A stretch of 64,000 nucleotides of DNA, taken from JAQIBY01 sp963676165 (GTDB taxonomy: Bacteria; Bacteroidota; Bacteroidia; Bacteroidales; ML635J-15). Below, one piece after another: positions 36,760 to 46,369 of the stretch. Where the stretch lies: the NCBI GenBank assembly GCA_963676165.1, contig OY781043.1:3410001-3474000 (forward strand). Reading direction: 5' to 3'. Both the position numbers and the translations under genes were made by a program. Below the pieces are notes generated by a model, which was not told the DNA's origin, searched no databases, and saw only the letters and a program-made list of their open reading frames with translations. Position 1 is the stretch's first letter, and the number at the start of each line of letters is the position of its first letter.

Positions 36760-37557
36760 TTATGAAATTTTCAATTCAACTTTATACCCATTATGTCGGC
36801 GGATATTTGTAGCAAATCCCTGTCGAAAGATTAAATACTGACCTCGAATTGCAATCAGAGTACCAGAAAACTCTTCACTTCCATCAAAATGCTGTTGGTA
36901 TATCTTATCGAAATCATAATTACCGGGGTACAAAATATCAGAAACTCTATCGTCAATCGTTATGTACTGTTTTAACTCATCAGGAAGAAGTGCTGAAGCT
37001 TTCTTTTTTTCTTCAAGAAGATCAATATCTGAGTTTACAGACAATAGCATTTGTTTCCATTGTGTTTTATCGGAAATGTAATCTTTCAAAAAGACCTCTA
37101 TATCACCAGCGAGTTTCCGATAAGGAGTTTTTGCAAGTCGGATAGCTTTCGATGCTCCTTGATCAATCCAACGGGTAGGAATCTGCCTTGCTCGTGTCAC
37201 TCCAACTTTCAAATTGCTGGTTAAAGCGAGATAGACATAATGATCCACAAGTGAATTTTGCTTTGCCCATTCCATATCTCTGGAAATTCCTTCATGCGAT
37301 CTATCTTTCTCTGGATGTAATACCCCTGCATCGGTTTGTGGCAAGCTTGTAAAACAAGAATAGCAATATCCCTGGTGAAATGATTTATTCGTTTTTGCAC
37401 CACAAGCAATGCAATTTATCTCATTCAAAAAACGAAAACTCAACTTTCTACCTATCAAATCGTTCATATAAACTCGCTCATCACCAATCGGTAGATAGTA
37501 CTGCACCGGACGAAGGTTCTCGGTTTGCATTTTAAGGATATTTCCACTGTATTCCAT
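36760..37557 (-). CDS. DUF2797 family protein
   Basis: A 265-residue cytosolic protein. Cys pairs in CIACGAKTNKSFHQGYCYSC suggest a zinc ribbon at about 51-70. The middle has the family pattern DHYVYLALTSNLKVGVTRAR, QIPTRWIDQGASKAIRLA, TPYRKLAGDIEVFLK. The family role is not established; similarity of KVGVTR to GIY-YIG-like folds has been noted, but I see no nuclease site. It is in an operon with recX. Confidence 0.82.
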   Translation of the reverse strand: MEYSGNILKMQTENLRPVQYYLPIGDERVYMNDLIGRKLSFRFLNEINCIACGAKTNKSFHQGYCYSCFTSLPQTDAGVLHPEKDRSHEGISRDMEWAKQNSLVDHYVYLALTSNLKVGVTRARQIPTRWIDQGASKAIRLAKTPYRKLAGDIEVFLKDYISDKTQWKQMLLSVNSDIDLLEEKKKASALLPDELKQYITIDDRVSDILYPGNYDFDKIYQQHFDGSEEFSGTLIAIRGQYLIFRQGFATNIRRHNGYKVELKIS

Positions 37558-37797
37558 AAACTGAGGTATTTTTTTTAAAGCTAAAGGAAGTTTTCCAAAT
37601 TAACAAATAATTGATTTTATGGTTTGACATGTTTTCAAGTTTATCATCTTAATAGGAAAAATATTATCTTTGTCATGCAATGCAGATTAGTAAACAAATT
37701 CCAAACTAATCTGTTTCTTATGCACTTGGTCTTTGATTCAAATCATTCATTTATTTTGTATTTACCATTCCTTGAAAGAGGATAAAGATTTTGTATT

Positions 37798-38013
37798 ATG
37801 AACATTACAAAGGATATTACCATTGAAGATTTAGTTGAAAATCTTCCTGACTCAATTGCTTACCTCGCAGACGAAGGGATTCGTTGTATTCGCTGTGGAG
37901 AACCTATTTGGGGTACACTTGAAGAAGCCGCTAGAGAAAAAGGCTTTGATGAAGAAAAAATAAACGGGTTCATAAAAGACCTGCAGGCAATGGCTGATAA
38001 GGCAAGTAAGTGA
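37798..38013 (+). CDS. DUF1858 domain protein
   Basis: A small 71-residue protein: ITIEDLVENLPDSIAYLADE, then CIRCGEP with a CxxC, then a C-terminal helix. This is the DUF1858 pattern; family members sometimes sit beside redox or hybrid-cluster proteins. Here it stands alone. The CxxC could bind a metal. A TATCTTTG box at 37665-37672 lies far upstream. Confidence 0.8.
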   Translation: MNITKDITIEDLVENLPDSIAYLADEGIRCIRCGEPIWGTLEEAAREKGFDEEKINGFIKDLQAMADKASK

Positions 38014-38029
38014 CAAAAATAATTGCTAA

Positions 38030-38068
38030 TTGATGATTGGGGATTGTTAATTGCTGATTGGGGATTGC
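38030..38068. repeat. Short tandem-like repeat of an 11-bp AT-rich unit
   Basis: GATTGGGGATTG occurs twice, 22 bases apart, within AATTGCTAATTGATGATT-type sequence. This is a short simple repeat between two genes and not a CRISPR array. Confidence 0.5.
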
Positions 38069-38069
38069 T

Positions 38070-38558
38070 TTATGCAATTTCATATTTCCTGAGCAATTCC
38101 AGACTAATTTCACTTCGAGCATCATTTTTCTGAGTTTGCTGAATGTAATTTAGTATTGCTTCTGCATGCGATTGATCTTTCAATTGATAACTCGTTTTTG
38201 CTTTTCGGAATAAGGCTTTTTTCGTGTCCTCAGTAAGCAAATTATTATCGACAAGATTTTCTGTAACGTGCAAAGCGATAGATTCATTGGCACTTAGCTG
38301 CTTCACCCATTCGCTGTAAGATTTCCCAGGGGTAATTTGTATCTGATCTGCAACTTGATCGATAATACTATGACCTGTTGAATGCTCAGAACCAGCAGAT
38401 AAAACTTCATTCTCAACTTTCACTTTCTTCATAAGAATCGCTTCATGAATGACAGCTTCGGAAAGCGCCATTCGTACTTTTCTGCTTGCACTTGCATGCT
38501 CATTATTTTGCCCGTAATAGCGGAGCAACAAACGATGTGGTATTTTTACATTTTCCAT
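38070..38558 (-). CDS. Possible GPP34-like (Golgi phosphoprotein 3 family) protein
   Basis: A 162-residue helical protein. The pattern MALSEAVIHEAILMKKVKVE, a short turn, then STGHSIIDQVADQIQ, YSEWVKQLS and LVDNNLLTEDTKKALFR resembles the GPP34 fold, in which the helix pair ALAxAxLxEL is followed by a D/H-rich turn, LLDEAL and WVxxL. GPP34 proteins in eukaryotes bind phosphoinositides; in bacteria their role is not established. The match is from pattern memory and is moderate. It is transcribed in the same direction as pepP and ispG, 38 bp after pepP. Confidence 0.4.
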   Translation of the reverse strand: MENVKIPHRLLLRYYGQNNEHASASRKVRMALSEAVIHEAILMKKVKVENEVLSAGSEHSTGHSIIDQVADQIQITPGKSYSEWVKQLSANESIALHVTENLVDNNLLTEDTKKALFRKAKTSYQLKDQSHAEAILNYIQQTQKNDARSEISLELLRKYEIA

Positions 38559-38596
38559 AAAGGATAAACAGAGAAGACGGAGGATTGTTGATTGTG

Positions 38597-39880
38597 TTAA
38601 GAATTCATTATATCTTCAATCTGTTTGATTTCAATTGGAAAGTCTTTCATCAAATCTTCTGACCCATTTTCAGTAATTAGCATATCTGTTTCAATTCGAA
38701 CACCTATACCTTCTTCACGGATATAAATCCCAGGCTCACATGTCAGTACCATTCCCAGCTTAAGAACATCCTGCTTTGCACCAACATCATGAACATCCAA
38801 ACCCATAAAATGTGTTGTTCCATGCGGGAAATAACGTTTGTATGCAGGGTTTTCCGCGCTTTGTTGTTCAATATCAGCATGAGAGAGGAGTCCAATTTCC
38901 AACAGTTTTTCTTGCATTAATTGACCCGTTTCATCATTGATTTTTTGAATGGTATTTCCCGGTTTAAAAAGCTTTTGAGCTTCGTAAAAGACATCCAAAA
39001 CAGCTTGATAAATTTGAGCTTGTCGAGGTGAATATTTGCCATTCACAGGAAACGTTCGAGAGCAATCTGCTGCATAATTTGCATATTCTGCTCCAAAGTC
39101 CATCAACAATAAGTCACCGTCTTTGCAGACTCCATCGTTATGAACATAATGCAAAACACAAGCATTCTTCCCTGATGCAACAATTGGTGCAAATGACATT
39201 TCATCGGCAGCTTGACTTAACATTTCATGCCGCAAACATGCTTCAATCTGATATTCAAACTTCTCTGGCTCGACTGCCTTTAACACCTGAAAGTAAGCAT
39301 CTTTCGTAATCTGAATTGCCTTTCGAATTAACTGTATTTCACTTTCAGATTTTACAGTACGCAAAGCATGAATTTCAGGGCAAATATCTTCAAAATCTAT
39401 GTGCACCAAACTATCAGGATATTGCATAACCAAGAGACTTACAGGCGTTGCTAAATTAGTATCCATGCGTCTGCCACCAGAAAGGTTCAGATAAAAGTGA
39501 TCAAACTGCGAAGAAATACGTAAAACATACACACCAAACTCGTCCAACCAACGTACATCTTGGATTCCGGATATCTTTTTACTTTCAAGCTTATCCGGTC
39601 TTGGACCTTGCCATAACATGATATGCTCATTGGTTTCTTGCGTAAAAAGGATTTCGTTCAAATTTCCTCCTGATTTTTCTATTACAAGGACAGCAGCCGG
39701 AAAATTCAGACCACAGAGATAGAAAAAGTCGGAATCTTGACGAAAGGGATAATATTGATCTCCATTTCGTGGATACTCAATGTTTGCAGCAAGAATAACG
39801 ATGGAATTGTCGGGCAATTTCTTCAATAAATTCTTTCGATTTTGCACAAATAAGTCTGCAGGTATTGTTTGATATCTCAT
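38597..39880 (-). CDS. pepP: Xaa-Pro aminopeptidase (M24B)
   Basis: Removes N-terminal residues linked to proline, using two metal ions. The 427-residue protein has the aminopeptidase P N-terminal domain and a pita-bread domain with the five metal ligands: LLMDFGAEYANYAADCSRTFP (two Asp), HFMGLDVHDVG (His), LTCEPGIYI (Glu) and GVRIETDMLI (Glu). HGTTHFMGLDVHD contains the diagnostic His. It follows ispG by 2 bp. Confidence 0.92.
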   Translation of the reverse strand: MRYQTIPADLFVQNRKNLLKKLPDNSIVILAANIEYPRNGDQYYPFRQDSDFFYLCGLNFPAAVLVIEKSGGNLNEILFTQETNEHIMLWQGPRPDKLESKKISGIQDVRWLDEFGVYVLRISSQFDHFYLNLSGGRRMDTNLATPVSLLVMQYPDSLVHIDFEDICPEIHALRTVKSESEIQLIRKAIQITKDAYFQVLKAVEPEKFEYQIEACLRHEMLSQAADEMSFAPIVASGKNACVLHYVHNDGVCKDGDLLLMDFGAEYANYAADCSRTFPVNGKYSPRQAQIYQAVLDVFYEAQKLFKPGNTIQKINDETGQLMQEKLLEIGLLSHADIEQQSAENPAYKRYFPHGTTHFMGLDVHDVGAKQDVLKLGMVLTCEPGIYIREEGIGVRIETDMLITENGSEDLMKDFPIEIKQIEDIMNS

Positions 39881-39882
39881 AA

Positions 39883-41763
39883 TTAGGCGTCTTTCCAGTC
39901 GTTGTGTTTACGTAACAAATCTTTCAATGCTTCCACAGCATTTTCTTCGGGAATGTTTTTCAATACAGGAGTTTGTCCTTTGTACAGACTCACTTTCCCT
40001 CCGCCAGCACCTATGTACCCATAATCTGCGTCAAGCATTTCTCCCGGACCATTGACAACACAACCCATTACAGCAATTTTCAGCTCGTCAAGATGACCAA
40101 ATTCCTTTTTAATTTTCCGAGTTGTGCTTTCCAAATCAAACAATGTTCTTCCACAACCGGGGCAAGAAATAAATTCGACACGTGTACGGCGAATTCCTGC
40201 TGACTGCAACATATCCCAAGCCAAGTCATTTTGAGATTGCACAATTTCTGCTGTATCAGGACGAAAAACCAATCCTGCAATTTGATTTTCAACCAACACG
40301 GAACCTATAATGGCAGCGAGTTGAGTTTTTGATTCAATACCTGTTGGCATTTCAAATAAAACAGCAGTATTTTCTCTATGCTCTCCCAAGCGATGCAAAA
40401 AAGCACGAAGGTCTCCAACAGGATGCTCCGAAGATGATTTCAGAAAAAATAGAGGATTATGCTTTTCACACAAATCCGCTATCTGTCGCTCATCCAAGTC
40501 GTCAAACATACATTCCACAGCTTCTGGTACTGATTTTGGGGTGAGCTTACTAACATCCCAAAGGGCAGTTTTACACCATGATCTTTCACCTTCTTGTCCA
40601 TCACAAAAGACATGTGCTTTCACTGGTTGAACAGGAGAATTACTACGTGTAACGATGAGTATTTCAGGACTTCGTTTTCCTGGCACCCACATTTCAAAAT
40701 CTTTGCTGTACGTATAATTCAGCGCTTTAAGCACATCCGTATCTATCATAGGCAAACTGCGTAAATCAGCAACGACAGCAGGGGTTTTTATATCGTATGG
40801 CAAAGGAGTTTTCTGACTGTTATCAAACGCATCATAGAAGGGTGCATAAATTGGCATCCGATACACGGCTTGAAAGCGATTCTCGAAACTTTCAATAATT
40901 GACTTAGCAACAGGAATTTCATTTTCAGGGGCTTCTGTTAATGATACACGGATAGTGTCACCTATTCCATCTGCCAACAAAGCACCAATGCCAATTGCAG
41001 ATCGCAAACGACCATCTTCACCTTCACCAGCCTCTGTCACACCTAAATGCTGAGGGAAACTAATTCCTTCCTGCATCATACGGGCATTTAAGAGACGTGA
41101 AGCATGTACCATAACTGACGGGTTGCTAGCTTTCATTGACAAGACTAATTGATCGAAGTTTTCAGCTCGAAAAATCCGATAAAACTCCATAGCTGCTTCA
41201 ACCATACCTTCTGCAGTATTGCCATATCGGTTCATTATGCGATCAGACAAACTCCCATAATTACTACCGATACGAATCACGGTTCCATGCGCTTTACAGA
41301 TGTTAATTAAGGGAAGTAATTTTTCATGCATACGCTCCAATTCCAATTTATAGTCAGCATCGGAAAGGGCTTTCCCAGTAAATTTTGCACGTGGGTCAAC
41401 ATAATTTCCCGGGTTGATGCGCACTTTTTCGACAATTTTTGCTGCATGCTCAGCCGCTTTGGGGTTAAAATGTACATCTGCAATCAAAGGTTTTTTATAT
41501 CCATCTTTATGGAGTTTTGATTTTATGTCTGCAAGAAATTTCGCTTCTTGGATTCCTGGTGTTGTAATTCGCACAAAATCTGCCCCTGCATCAAATATCC
41601 GCTTTGATTGTTCAACAGTTGCATTTAGATCCATGGTATTTGTATTTGTCATGGATTGCAAACGAATGGGATGCGTTCCCCCAAGCGGAATATCTCCCAC
41701 ATTCACTACCCGTGATGGGAAACGTTCGTAATTTGTGAGATCGATGCAATATCTTTCTTTCAT
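39883..41763 (-). CDS. ispG: 4-hydroxy-3-methylbut-2-en-1-yl diphosphate synthase, long form
   Basis: Penultimate step of the MEP pathway, using a 4Fe-4S cluster. The 626-residue protein is the long type found in Bacteroidota and plants, with an extra domain between the TIM barrel (about 1-270) and the C-terminal cluster domain. The cluster region has ISCPGCGRTLFDLE and AVMGCVVNGPGEMLDADYG. The N-terminal SRVVNVGDIPLGGTHPIRLQ and RITTPGIQEAKFLADI match the family. It leads a minus-strand operon with pepP and is divergent from gldA. Confidence 0.95.
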   Translation of the reverse strand: MKERYCIDLTNYERFPSRVVNVGDIPLGGTHPIRLQSMTNTNTMDLNATVEQSKRIFDAGADFVRITTPGIQEAKFLADIKSKLHKDGYKKPLIADVHFNPKAAEHAAKIVEKVRINPGNYVDPRAKFTGKALSDADYKLELERMHEKLLPLINICKAHGTVIRIGSNYGSLSDRIMNRYGNTAEGMVEAAMEFYRIFRAENFDQLVLSMKASNPSVMVHASRLLNARMMQEGISFPQHLGVTEAGEGEDGRLRSAIGIGALLADGIGDTIRVSLTEAPENEIPVAKSIIESFENRFQAVYRMPIYAPFYDAFDNSQKTPLPYDIKTPAVVADLRSLPMIDTDVLKALNYTYSKDFEMWVPGKRSPEILIVTRSNSPVQPVKAHVFCDGQEGERSWCKTALWDVSKLTPKSVPEAVECMFDDLDERQIADLCEKHNPLFFLKSSSEHPVGDLRAFLHRLGEHRENTAVLFEMPTGIESKTQLAAIIGSVLVENQIAGLVFRPDTAEIVQSQNDLAWDMLQSAGIRRTRVEFISCPGCGRTLFDLESTTRKIKKEFGHLDELKIAVMGCVVNGPGEMLDADYGYIGAGGGKVSLYKGQTPVLKNIPEENAVEALKDLLRKHNDWKDA

Positions 41764-41785
41764 AGCTCGTTTCAGTTTTGACGCT

Positions 41786-41793
41786 TAAAGATA
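41786..41793 (-). promoter_or_regulatory. -7-like box TATCTTTA for ispG
   Basis: Minus-strand match 22 bases before the ispG start. It is back to back with the gldA box. Confidence 0.5.
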
Positions 41794-41814
41794 CGGAATT
41801 CAGATTGGATTTAA

Positions 41815-41822
41815 TAACTTTG
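41815..41822 (+). promoter_or_regulatory. -7 box TAACTTTG for gldA
   Basis: Exact match to TAnnTTTG, 23 bases before the gldA ATG. Confidence 0.5.
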
Positions 41823-41845
41823 TACAGGAATTAAAAGATCAAACT

Positions 41846-42757
41846 ATGTCGATTCAAGTCAAATCATTGACAAAACAATTTGATAAACAGAAGGCTGTGA
41901 ACAACATTAGCTTTACTGTTGAAACAGGAGAAATTGTTGGTTTTATTGGTCCGAACGGAGCAGGAAAATCGACTACCATGAAGATGATCACTGGGTTTAT
42001 TCCTCCAACAGATGGCTCTGTATTCGTTGAAGGGATTGATGTCAGCGAGCAATCGCTTAAAATTAAATCATTAATTGGCTACTTGCCAGAAAGCAATCCC
42101 TTGTATGAAAACATGTTTATTCTTGAGTATCTAAACTATGTTGCAGGAATTTACAAGGTAAAAAACAAGAAAGAACGTATTAAAGAAATTGTTGAACTTA
42201 CTGGTTTAACAAAAGAAATACACAAACGCATTGGAACATTATCAAAAGGATATAAGCAGCGTGTCGGATTGGCCCAAGCTATTCTTCATGATCCTAAAGT
42301 TCTAATTCTTGACGAACCAACAAGTGGATTGGATCCGAACCAAATTGTAGAAATTCGCAACCTCATTTCACAACTTGGTAAAGAAAAAACGGTTTTGCTA
42401 TCGACACATTTAATGCAAGAAGTGGAAGCAATTTGTGATCGGGTTATCATTATTAATAATGGAGAAATTGTTGCTAACGACAAGGCATCTGCATTATCAG
42501 CTATGCAAACAGATGAAGATTTAACTGTAATTGTTGAGTTTGATCAAAAGGTTAAACCATCTGAATTGCGAGAATTAAAGCATGTTACGAAAGCTGTCAA
42601 CCTCCATGACAATCAATACCTTGTTCAATCGAAAGCGGGAAAAGACATTCGTCCGCTATTGTTTCAGTATGCTGTAAAAAATAAGATTACTGTACTTAGC
42701 ATGACACAGAAGAACAAATCGCTTGAGGATGTTTTCCAGGAACTGACAAAAGCGTAA
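41846..42757 (+). CDS. gldA: ABC transporter ATP-binding protein, GldA type
   Basis: A 303-residue ATPase with Walker A GPNGAGKS (about 37-44), signature LSKGYKQRVGLAQAI, Walker B KVLILDEPTSGLDP and a C-terminal extension. The sequence MSIQVKSLTKQFDKQKAVNN and the DEPTSGLDPNQIVEIRNLI segment match GldA, needed with GldF and GldG for gliding in Flavobacteria. gldF and gldG are not in this window, so the role may be generic export. The 310 bases after it contain no gene. Confidence 0.75.
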   Translation: MSIQVKSLTKQFDKQKAVNNISFTVETGEIVGFIGPNGAGKSTTMKMITGFIPPTDGSVFVEGIDVSEQSLKIKSLIGYLPESNPLYENMFILEYLNYVAGIYKVKNKKERIKEIVELTGLTKEIHKRIGTLSKGYKQRVGLAQAILHDPKVLILDEPTSGLDPNQIVEIRNLISQLGKEKTVLLSTHLMQEVEAICDRVIIINNGEIVANDKASALSAMQTDEDLTVIVEFDQKVKPSELRELKHVTKAVNLHDNQYLVQSKAGKDIRPLLFQYAVKNKITVLSMTQKNKSLEDVFQELTKA

Positions 42758-43067
42758 TTTGTGTTTCTGTCATGAAATTTGCAACGCAAATTTTAAATTC
42801 ACGAACAAAACAATTATTGCACACTCAGAAATAACCGGAGGAATTATATGAAATCCTAAAAAAATTGTTGGAATAGAATAAATTCCTGCATACAACAACT
42901 ACCAACTACTTGACACTTGAATTCAACGGATATAAATTTTGAATTCCACTCAAATCATTGACAACCTAATGTTTTTATATGAAGAGACTAACACTTTATT
43001 ACCTCATCTTTGAAGAAAAACTTTGTTTTTCATAATTAAATCCTTACATTGTGAAAAACATCAAGCC
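42758..43067. other. Gene-free stretch with an AAATTTGC hairpin
   Basis: About 310 bases without a supported gene. A hairpin AAATTTGC-aac-GCAAATTT lies at 42775-42793 and recurs in variant form near 46350. A -7 box for the next gene was not found. Nothing else was recognised. Confidence 0.6.
42775..42793. repeat. Palindromic element AAATTTGC..GCAAATTT, copy 1
   Basis: It has the context TTTCTGTCATG before the stem. A related copy is at 46350-46369, preceded by TTTTTGTCACG. Confidence 0.4.
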
Positions 43068-45116
43068 ATGAAAAAAATAATTCTTAGTTTTATTCTAGTA
43101 TTGATTTTTTCTACATTTGCGCATGCACAGTGGAATTGGTATAACCCAAAGCCAATGGGCGAAATGATTTATGAAATAGAATTTTTAAATGACACGATTG
43201 GCTATGCATGTGGTTCAATGGGTCACGTCACAAAAACGATTAATGGTGGTGAGCATTGGTATTCTTTGGGAAGTATTTATCCTAATCATTTGATTTCATT
43301 GTCTTTTATAAATCTAGAAACAGGTTATGCATTTGCTTTAGATGGGGCTCTCCTAAAAACAACCAATGGGGGAAATACTTGGTCAGAATTAAATCATAAC
43401 CTTAATAATGAACAAATTGGCTGTGGTAAATTCTTGAATGAAAGCAATGGCATTATAGGTTGCATAAGTGGCAAGATTTACAAAACAACTGATGGTGGAA
43501 CAATTTGGCAGCAAGTATCTTCAAATACAAAAAAAATTCATGATATTTTCTTTTATGATGCGAGTTTAGGTTTTGCCGTTTGTGATGATGGTATTATTCT
43601 TCGCTCGACAAATGGAGGAGTGAATTGGACCTCTTACGATACTGGGGATGAATTATTTTTTGATGCTGTATCTTTCCCCAGTTCTGAAGTTGGATATGTT
43701 TGTGGTTATGATAGTTTTTATAAAACCGTGAATGGCGGTGATAGTTGGTTTGAAATTGAAGTAGTTGATGATTATAATGAACATTTTTTTGATTGTGCTT
43801 TTAAAGATGAAATTCATGGATATTTAGTTACTTTCGATGGAAAGGTACTTATTACCGAGGATGGAGGCGCAAGCTGGGTGAATGTTTCGCCTAATCCACT
43901 TCCATCATACTTGTCCATAGAAATCATTGATTCTGAGAGTCTGTTTGTGGGAACAGATCTTGGAATGATTTACAAGACAAATGATAATGGTAATAACTGG
44001 ACGTTAGTAACAGAATCAATCACAAATAATCGATTAAGCTCAATCGATTTCATTACTCCTAATGAAGGAATTGTTGTCGGATATGATGGTGTGGTATTGA
44101 AAACTTCTACGGCTGGATTTGAATGGGATTTAATTAATCTTGGAGAGCAAAATCATTTAAAAAATGTAAAATACTTATCAGAAGAAAAAATTATAATTAC
44201 TGGTACTTCAGGAAAAGTATTTATCTCTGAAAATGCTGGGGACACTTGGGATGAATACTCTATGACATCTAGTATCAATCCAACAAAAATGGTATTTATT
44301 AATGATACAGTAGGATGGGTCGTGGGCTATGATTCAGATGGTGCAATTCGTAAAACAACCGATGGTGGTTATAATTGGGAGGTTCAAAACTCAAATTTTG
44401 AAGCCTATTTGTATGATGTGACATTTACTGATGATACTACCGGTTTTATTGCAGCACCTTATGGGACAATATTAAAAACGACAGATAGTGGAAATAACTG
44501 GATTAGTTTCCCGCTTGGAACTGATAATTCAATTTGGTACTCAATTGATAATGTCGGAACTGATACTATTTATGCATGTGGCTTAAATGGGTGTTTGGCA
44601 TCATCTTTTGATGCTGGACAAACATGGGATATCGATACTTTAATGAACATGGCTAGTTTTAAATATATGGAGATTTTTGACGATGGGATTGGGTATTGTA
44701 TTGGTTTAGCCGGTTTAGTTTTTATGACAAATGATTATGGAGTATCTTGGACACAAGTACCGAGTTTCTCATATCAGGAACTGATTGACATTGAAAGAAC
44801 TGATAATTTACAATTATTTGTCATAGGTGCAAATGGAACAATTTTAAGCAATAGAATAGACCCAAGAAATTTAATGCTTATAGAACAGTATAAGCAACAG
44901 TTAGATAATCTGTATCCTAATCCTGTTCATGATTTATTGAATATTAACTACGATATTCTTTCGTATAAAATATTTGATTTAAATGGGAAGATCATTGATT
45001 CTGGAATGGAACAAAACCAAATCGATGTTTCGAATTTCTCTAACGGAGTATTTCTAATAAAATATATGATTAAAGGAGGAAAAATTGTAACTGGAAAATT
45101 TGTCGTAGCACATTAA
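43068..45116 (+). CDS. Secreted Ycf48/BNR-repeat protein with T9SS sorting domain
   Basis: A 682-residue secreted protein. The start at 43068 gives a signal peptide MKKIILSFILVLIFSTFAHA; the longer frame from 43023 does not. The mature part consists of about 13 repeats with the motif T-N/D-G-G-x-x-W (for example TNGGNTWSE, TDGGTIWQQ, NDNGNNWTL, ENAGDTWDEY), which forms a beta-propeller. The last 75 residues begin NLYPNPVHDLLNI and end KFVVAH, a type IX secretion type A sorting domain. It is therefore probably exported by T9SS and anchored or released outside. Function unknown. Confidence 0.85.
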   Translation: MKKIILSFILVLIFSTFAHAQWNWYNPKPMGEMIYEIEFLNDTIGYACGSMGHVTKTINGGEHWYSLGSIYPNHLISLSFINLETGYAFALDGALLKTTNGGNTWSELNHNLNNEQIGCGKFLNESNGIIGCISGKIYKTTDGGTIWQQVSSNTKKIHDIFFYDASLGFAVCDDGIILRSTNGGVNWTSYDTGDELFFDAVSFPSSEVGYVCGYDSFYKTVNGGDSWFEIEVVDDYNEHFFDCAFKDEIHGYLVTFDGKVLITEDGGASWVNVSPNPLPSYLSIEIIDSESLFVGTDLGMIYKTNDNGNNWTLVTESITNNRLSSIDFITPNEGIVVGYDGVVLKTSTAGFEWDLINLGEQNHLKNVKYLSEEKIIITGTSGKVFISENAGDTWDEYSMTSSINPTKMVFINDTVGWVVGYDSDGAIRKTTDGGYNWEVQNSNFEAYLYDVTFTDDTTGFIAAPYGTILKTTDSGNNWISFPLGTDNSIWYSIDNVGTDTIYACGLNGCLASSFDAGQTWDIDTLMNMASFKYMEIFDDGIGYCIGLAGLVFMTNDYGVSWTQVPSFSYQELIDIERTDNLQLFVIGANGTILSNRIDPRNLMLIEQYKQQLDNLYPNPVHDLLNINYDILSYKIFDLNGKIIDSGMEQNQIDVSNFSNGVFLIKYMIKGGKIVTGKFVVAH

Positions 45117-45339
45117 TTTCAGTTTTCCACCTCTTTTGCAAACACCCCAACTAACCTCTGACAATTAAATAGTTACATCAAACAGAAAGTCAATTTTCTT
45201 ATTCTTAAATTATTTTACCAAAGCTGGTTGTTCTTTAAAATCATTAAAAATTGCTGTCCATTAAAACTTTCAGGGTTGTTACTCAGAAATATTATTAAAC
45301 TGTCTTCTATGTTATTGATTTGCAACTTATCAAATAAGA

Positions 45340-46263
45340 CTAATCAATTTCCTGAATGAATTTTTCATTTGTAAGGAGTTGCTTCACGTGATAAAAGTTC
45401 TCCTTGTCATATACCTTATCTTGAGCAGTTTTAAAGAAAACATAGCGTGAGGCTTCATTTTCAATAATCACTCCTAGCTTCATAACTTGAGAGGTTGTAA
45501 AACAATATTTTTCAGTGTACTCCATACAAATAATGGCCTTTTCTTTGTCACTATCAAATTGAGCAACCGTGTTTGCAAATGCCAAGAACGGCTTGTCTGA
45601 CAAATAGTTATCACAACCTTTTTTCCCTCCAGTATATGCTGATGCATCAGGAAAAACGATGGAAGCGCTTTGTTCTTCTACTTGCTCATCTTTTGGATTA
45701 GTTTCCACTTCATCGCTTGCGTTGTCAGTATCTTGTGTGTTTTCGGAGATTACATTTTCCTCCGTTTTCTCCTCTTCTTCTATTTCTTCACTCTTCTCAT
45801 TATCCTCAGGCTTATCATACTGCCTATCTTTTTTTCTATCTCTCATATCGAGAAAATCTTCGTAAGAGGCAATATCCATACCCTCAATGCCATATTTCGC
45901 ATTTTCTGACTGTATAAATTCCCAGAGAATTGTTTGATAAGAAAACTTATCAAATCCATCAACCACAATAATTGCATTTGATTTATCAGTAATACTTGGA
46001 TAAACTCCTTTAATAAAACTTAAACGGTATTGATCTTCCGTAAAAAGAAGAGACAGCTTATAAGTTTGATTGGATGAAATGTGCTTACGTTTGATGATGC
46101 GAACACCTTTTTTCATGCGTCGTTCATCTCTACTTGGTTTCTCTAATCGTTTGGTTAGGATATTATATGACCATCTGCCCATTGGTTTATGCGACTCGAT
46201 TTCTTGTGAAAATGAGGATCCTGCAATGAGGATGATAGTTAAAAACAAGACAAGTTTTTTCAT
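45340..46263 (-). CDS. Exported DUF4476 protein
   Basis: A 307-residue exported protein. The start at 46263 gives the signal peptide MKKLVLFLTIILIAGSSFSQ; the open frame extends to 46317. The middle is a low-complexity acidic stretch (about 155-205, many Glu and Asp). The C-terminal domain has the DUF4476 pattern FANTVAQFDSDKEKAII, CFTTSQVMKLGVIIENEAS and KDNFY-like ending. The family function is unknown; it is common in Bacteroidota. Confidence 0.7.
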   Translation of the reverse strand: MKKLVLFLTIILIAGSSFSQEIESHKPMGRWSYNILTKRLEKPSRDERRMKKGVRIIKRKHISSNQTYKLSLLFTEDQYRLSFIKGVYPSITDKSNAIIVVDGFDKFSYQTILWEFIQSENAKYGIEGMDIASYEDFLDMRDRKKDRQYDKPEDNEKSEEIEEEEKTEENVISENTQDTDNASDEVETNPKDEQVEEQSASIVFPDASAYTGGKKGCDNYLSDKPFLAFANTVAQFDSDKEKAIICMEYTEKYCFTTSQVMKLGVIIENEASRYVFFKTAQDKVYDKENFYHVKQLLTNEKFIQEID

Positions 46264-46349
46264 AAGATATGTTTTTACGAAGATATTAAAATTAATTCTT
46301 TTCAAAAAAAGTGCCAAGAGTAGTAAAGTGGAGATGAGTTTTTGTCACG

Positions 46350-46369
46350 AAATTTGTGAAAGCAAATTT
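46350..46369. repeat. Palindromic element AAATTTG..CAAATTT, copy 2
   Basis: AAATTTG at 46350-46356 and CAAATTT at 46363-46369 with a 6-nt loop; similar context to the copy at 42775. It could be a dispersed intergenic repeat. Confidence 0.4.

Noticed and set aside
37665..37672. TATCTTTG box as promoter of the DUF1858 gene
   Set aside because: It lies more than 120 bases upstream with no good -33 element, so it was mentioned only within the gene entry.
38030..38068. Possible CRISPR-like repeats
   Set aside because: Only two short AT-rich units without spacers; too small and irregular for an array.
45659..45917. Plus-strand Ser/Phe-rich frames opposite the DUF4476 gene
   Set aside because: They are antisense to its Glu/Asp-rich low-complexity stretch and have no coding features.
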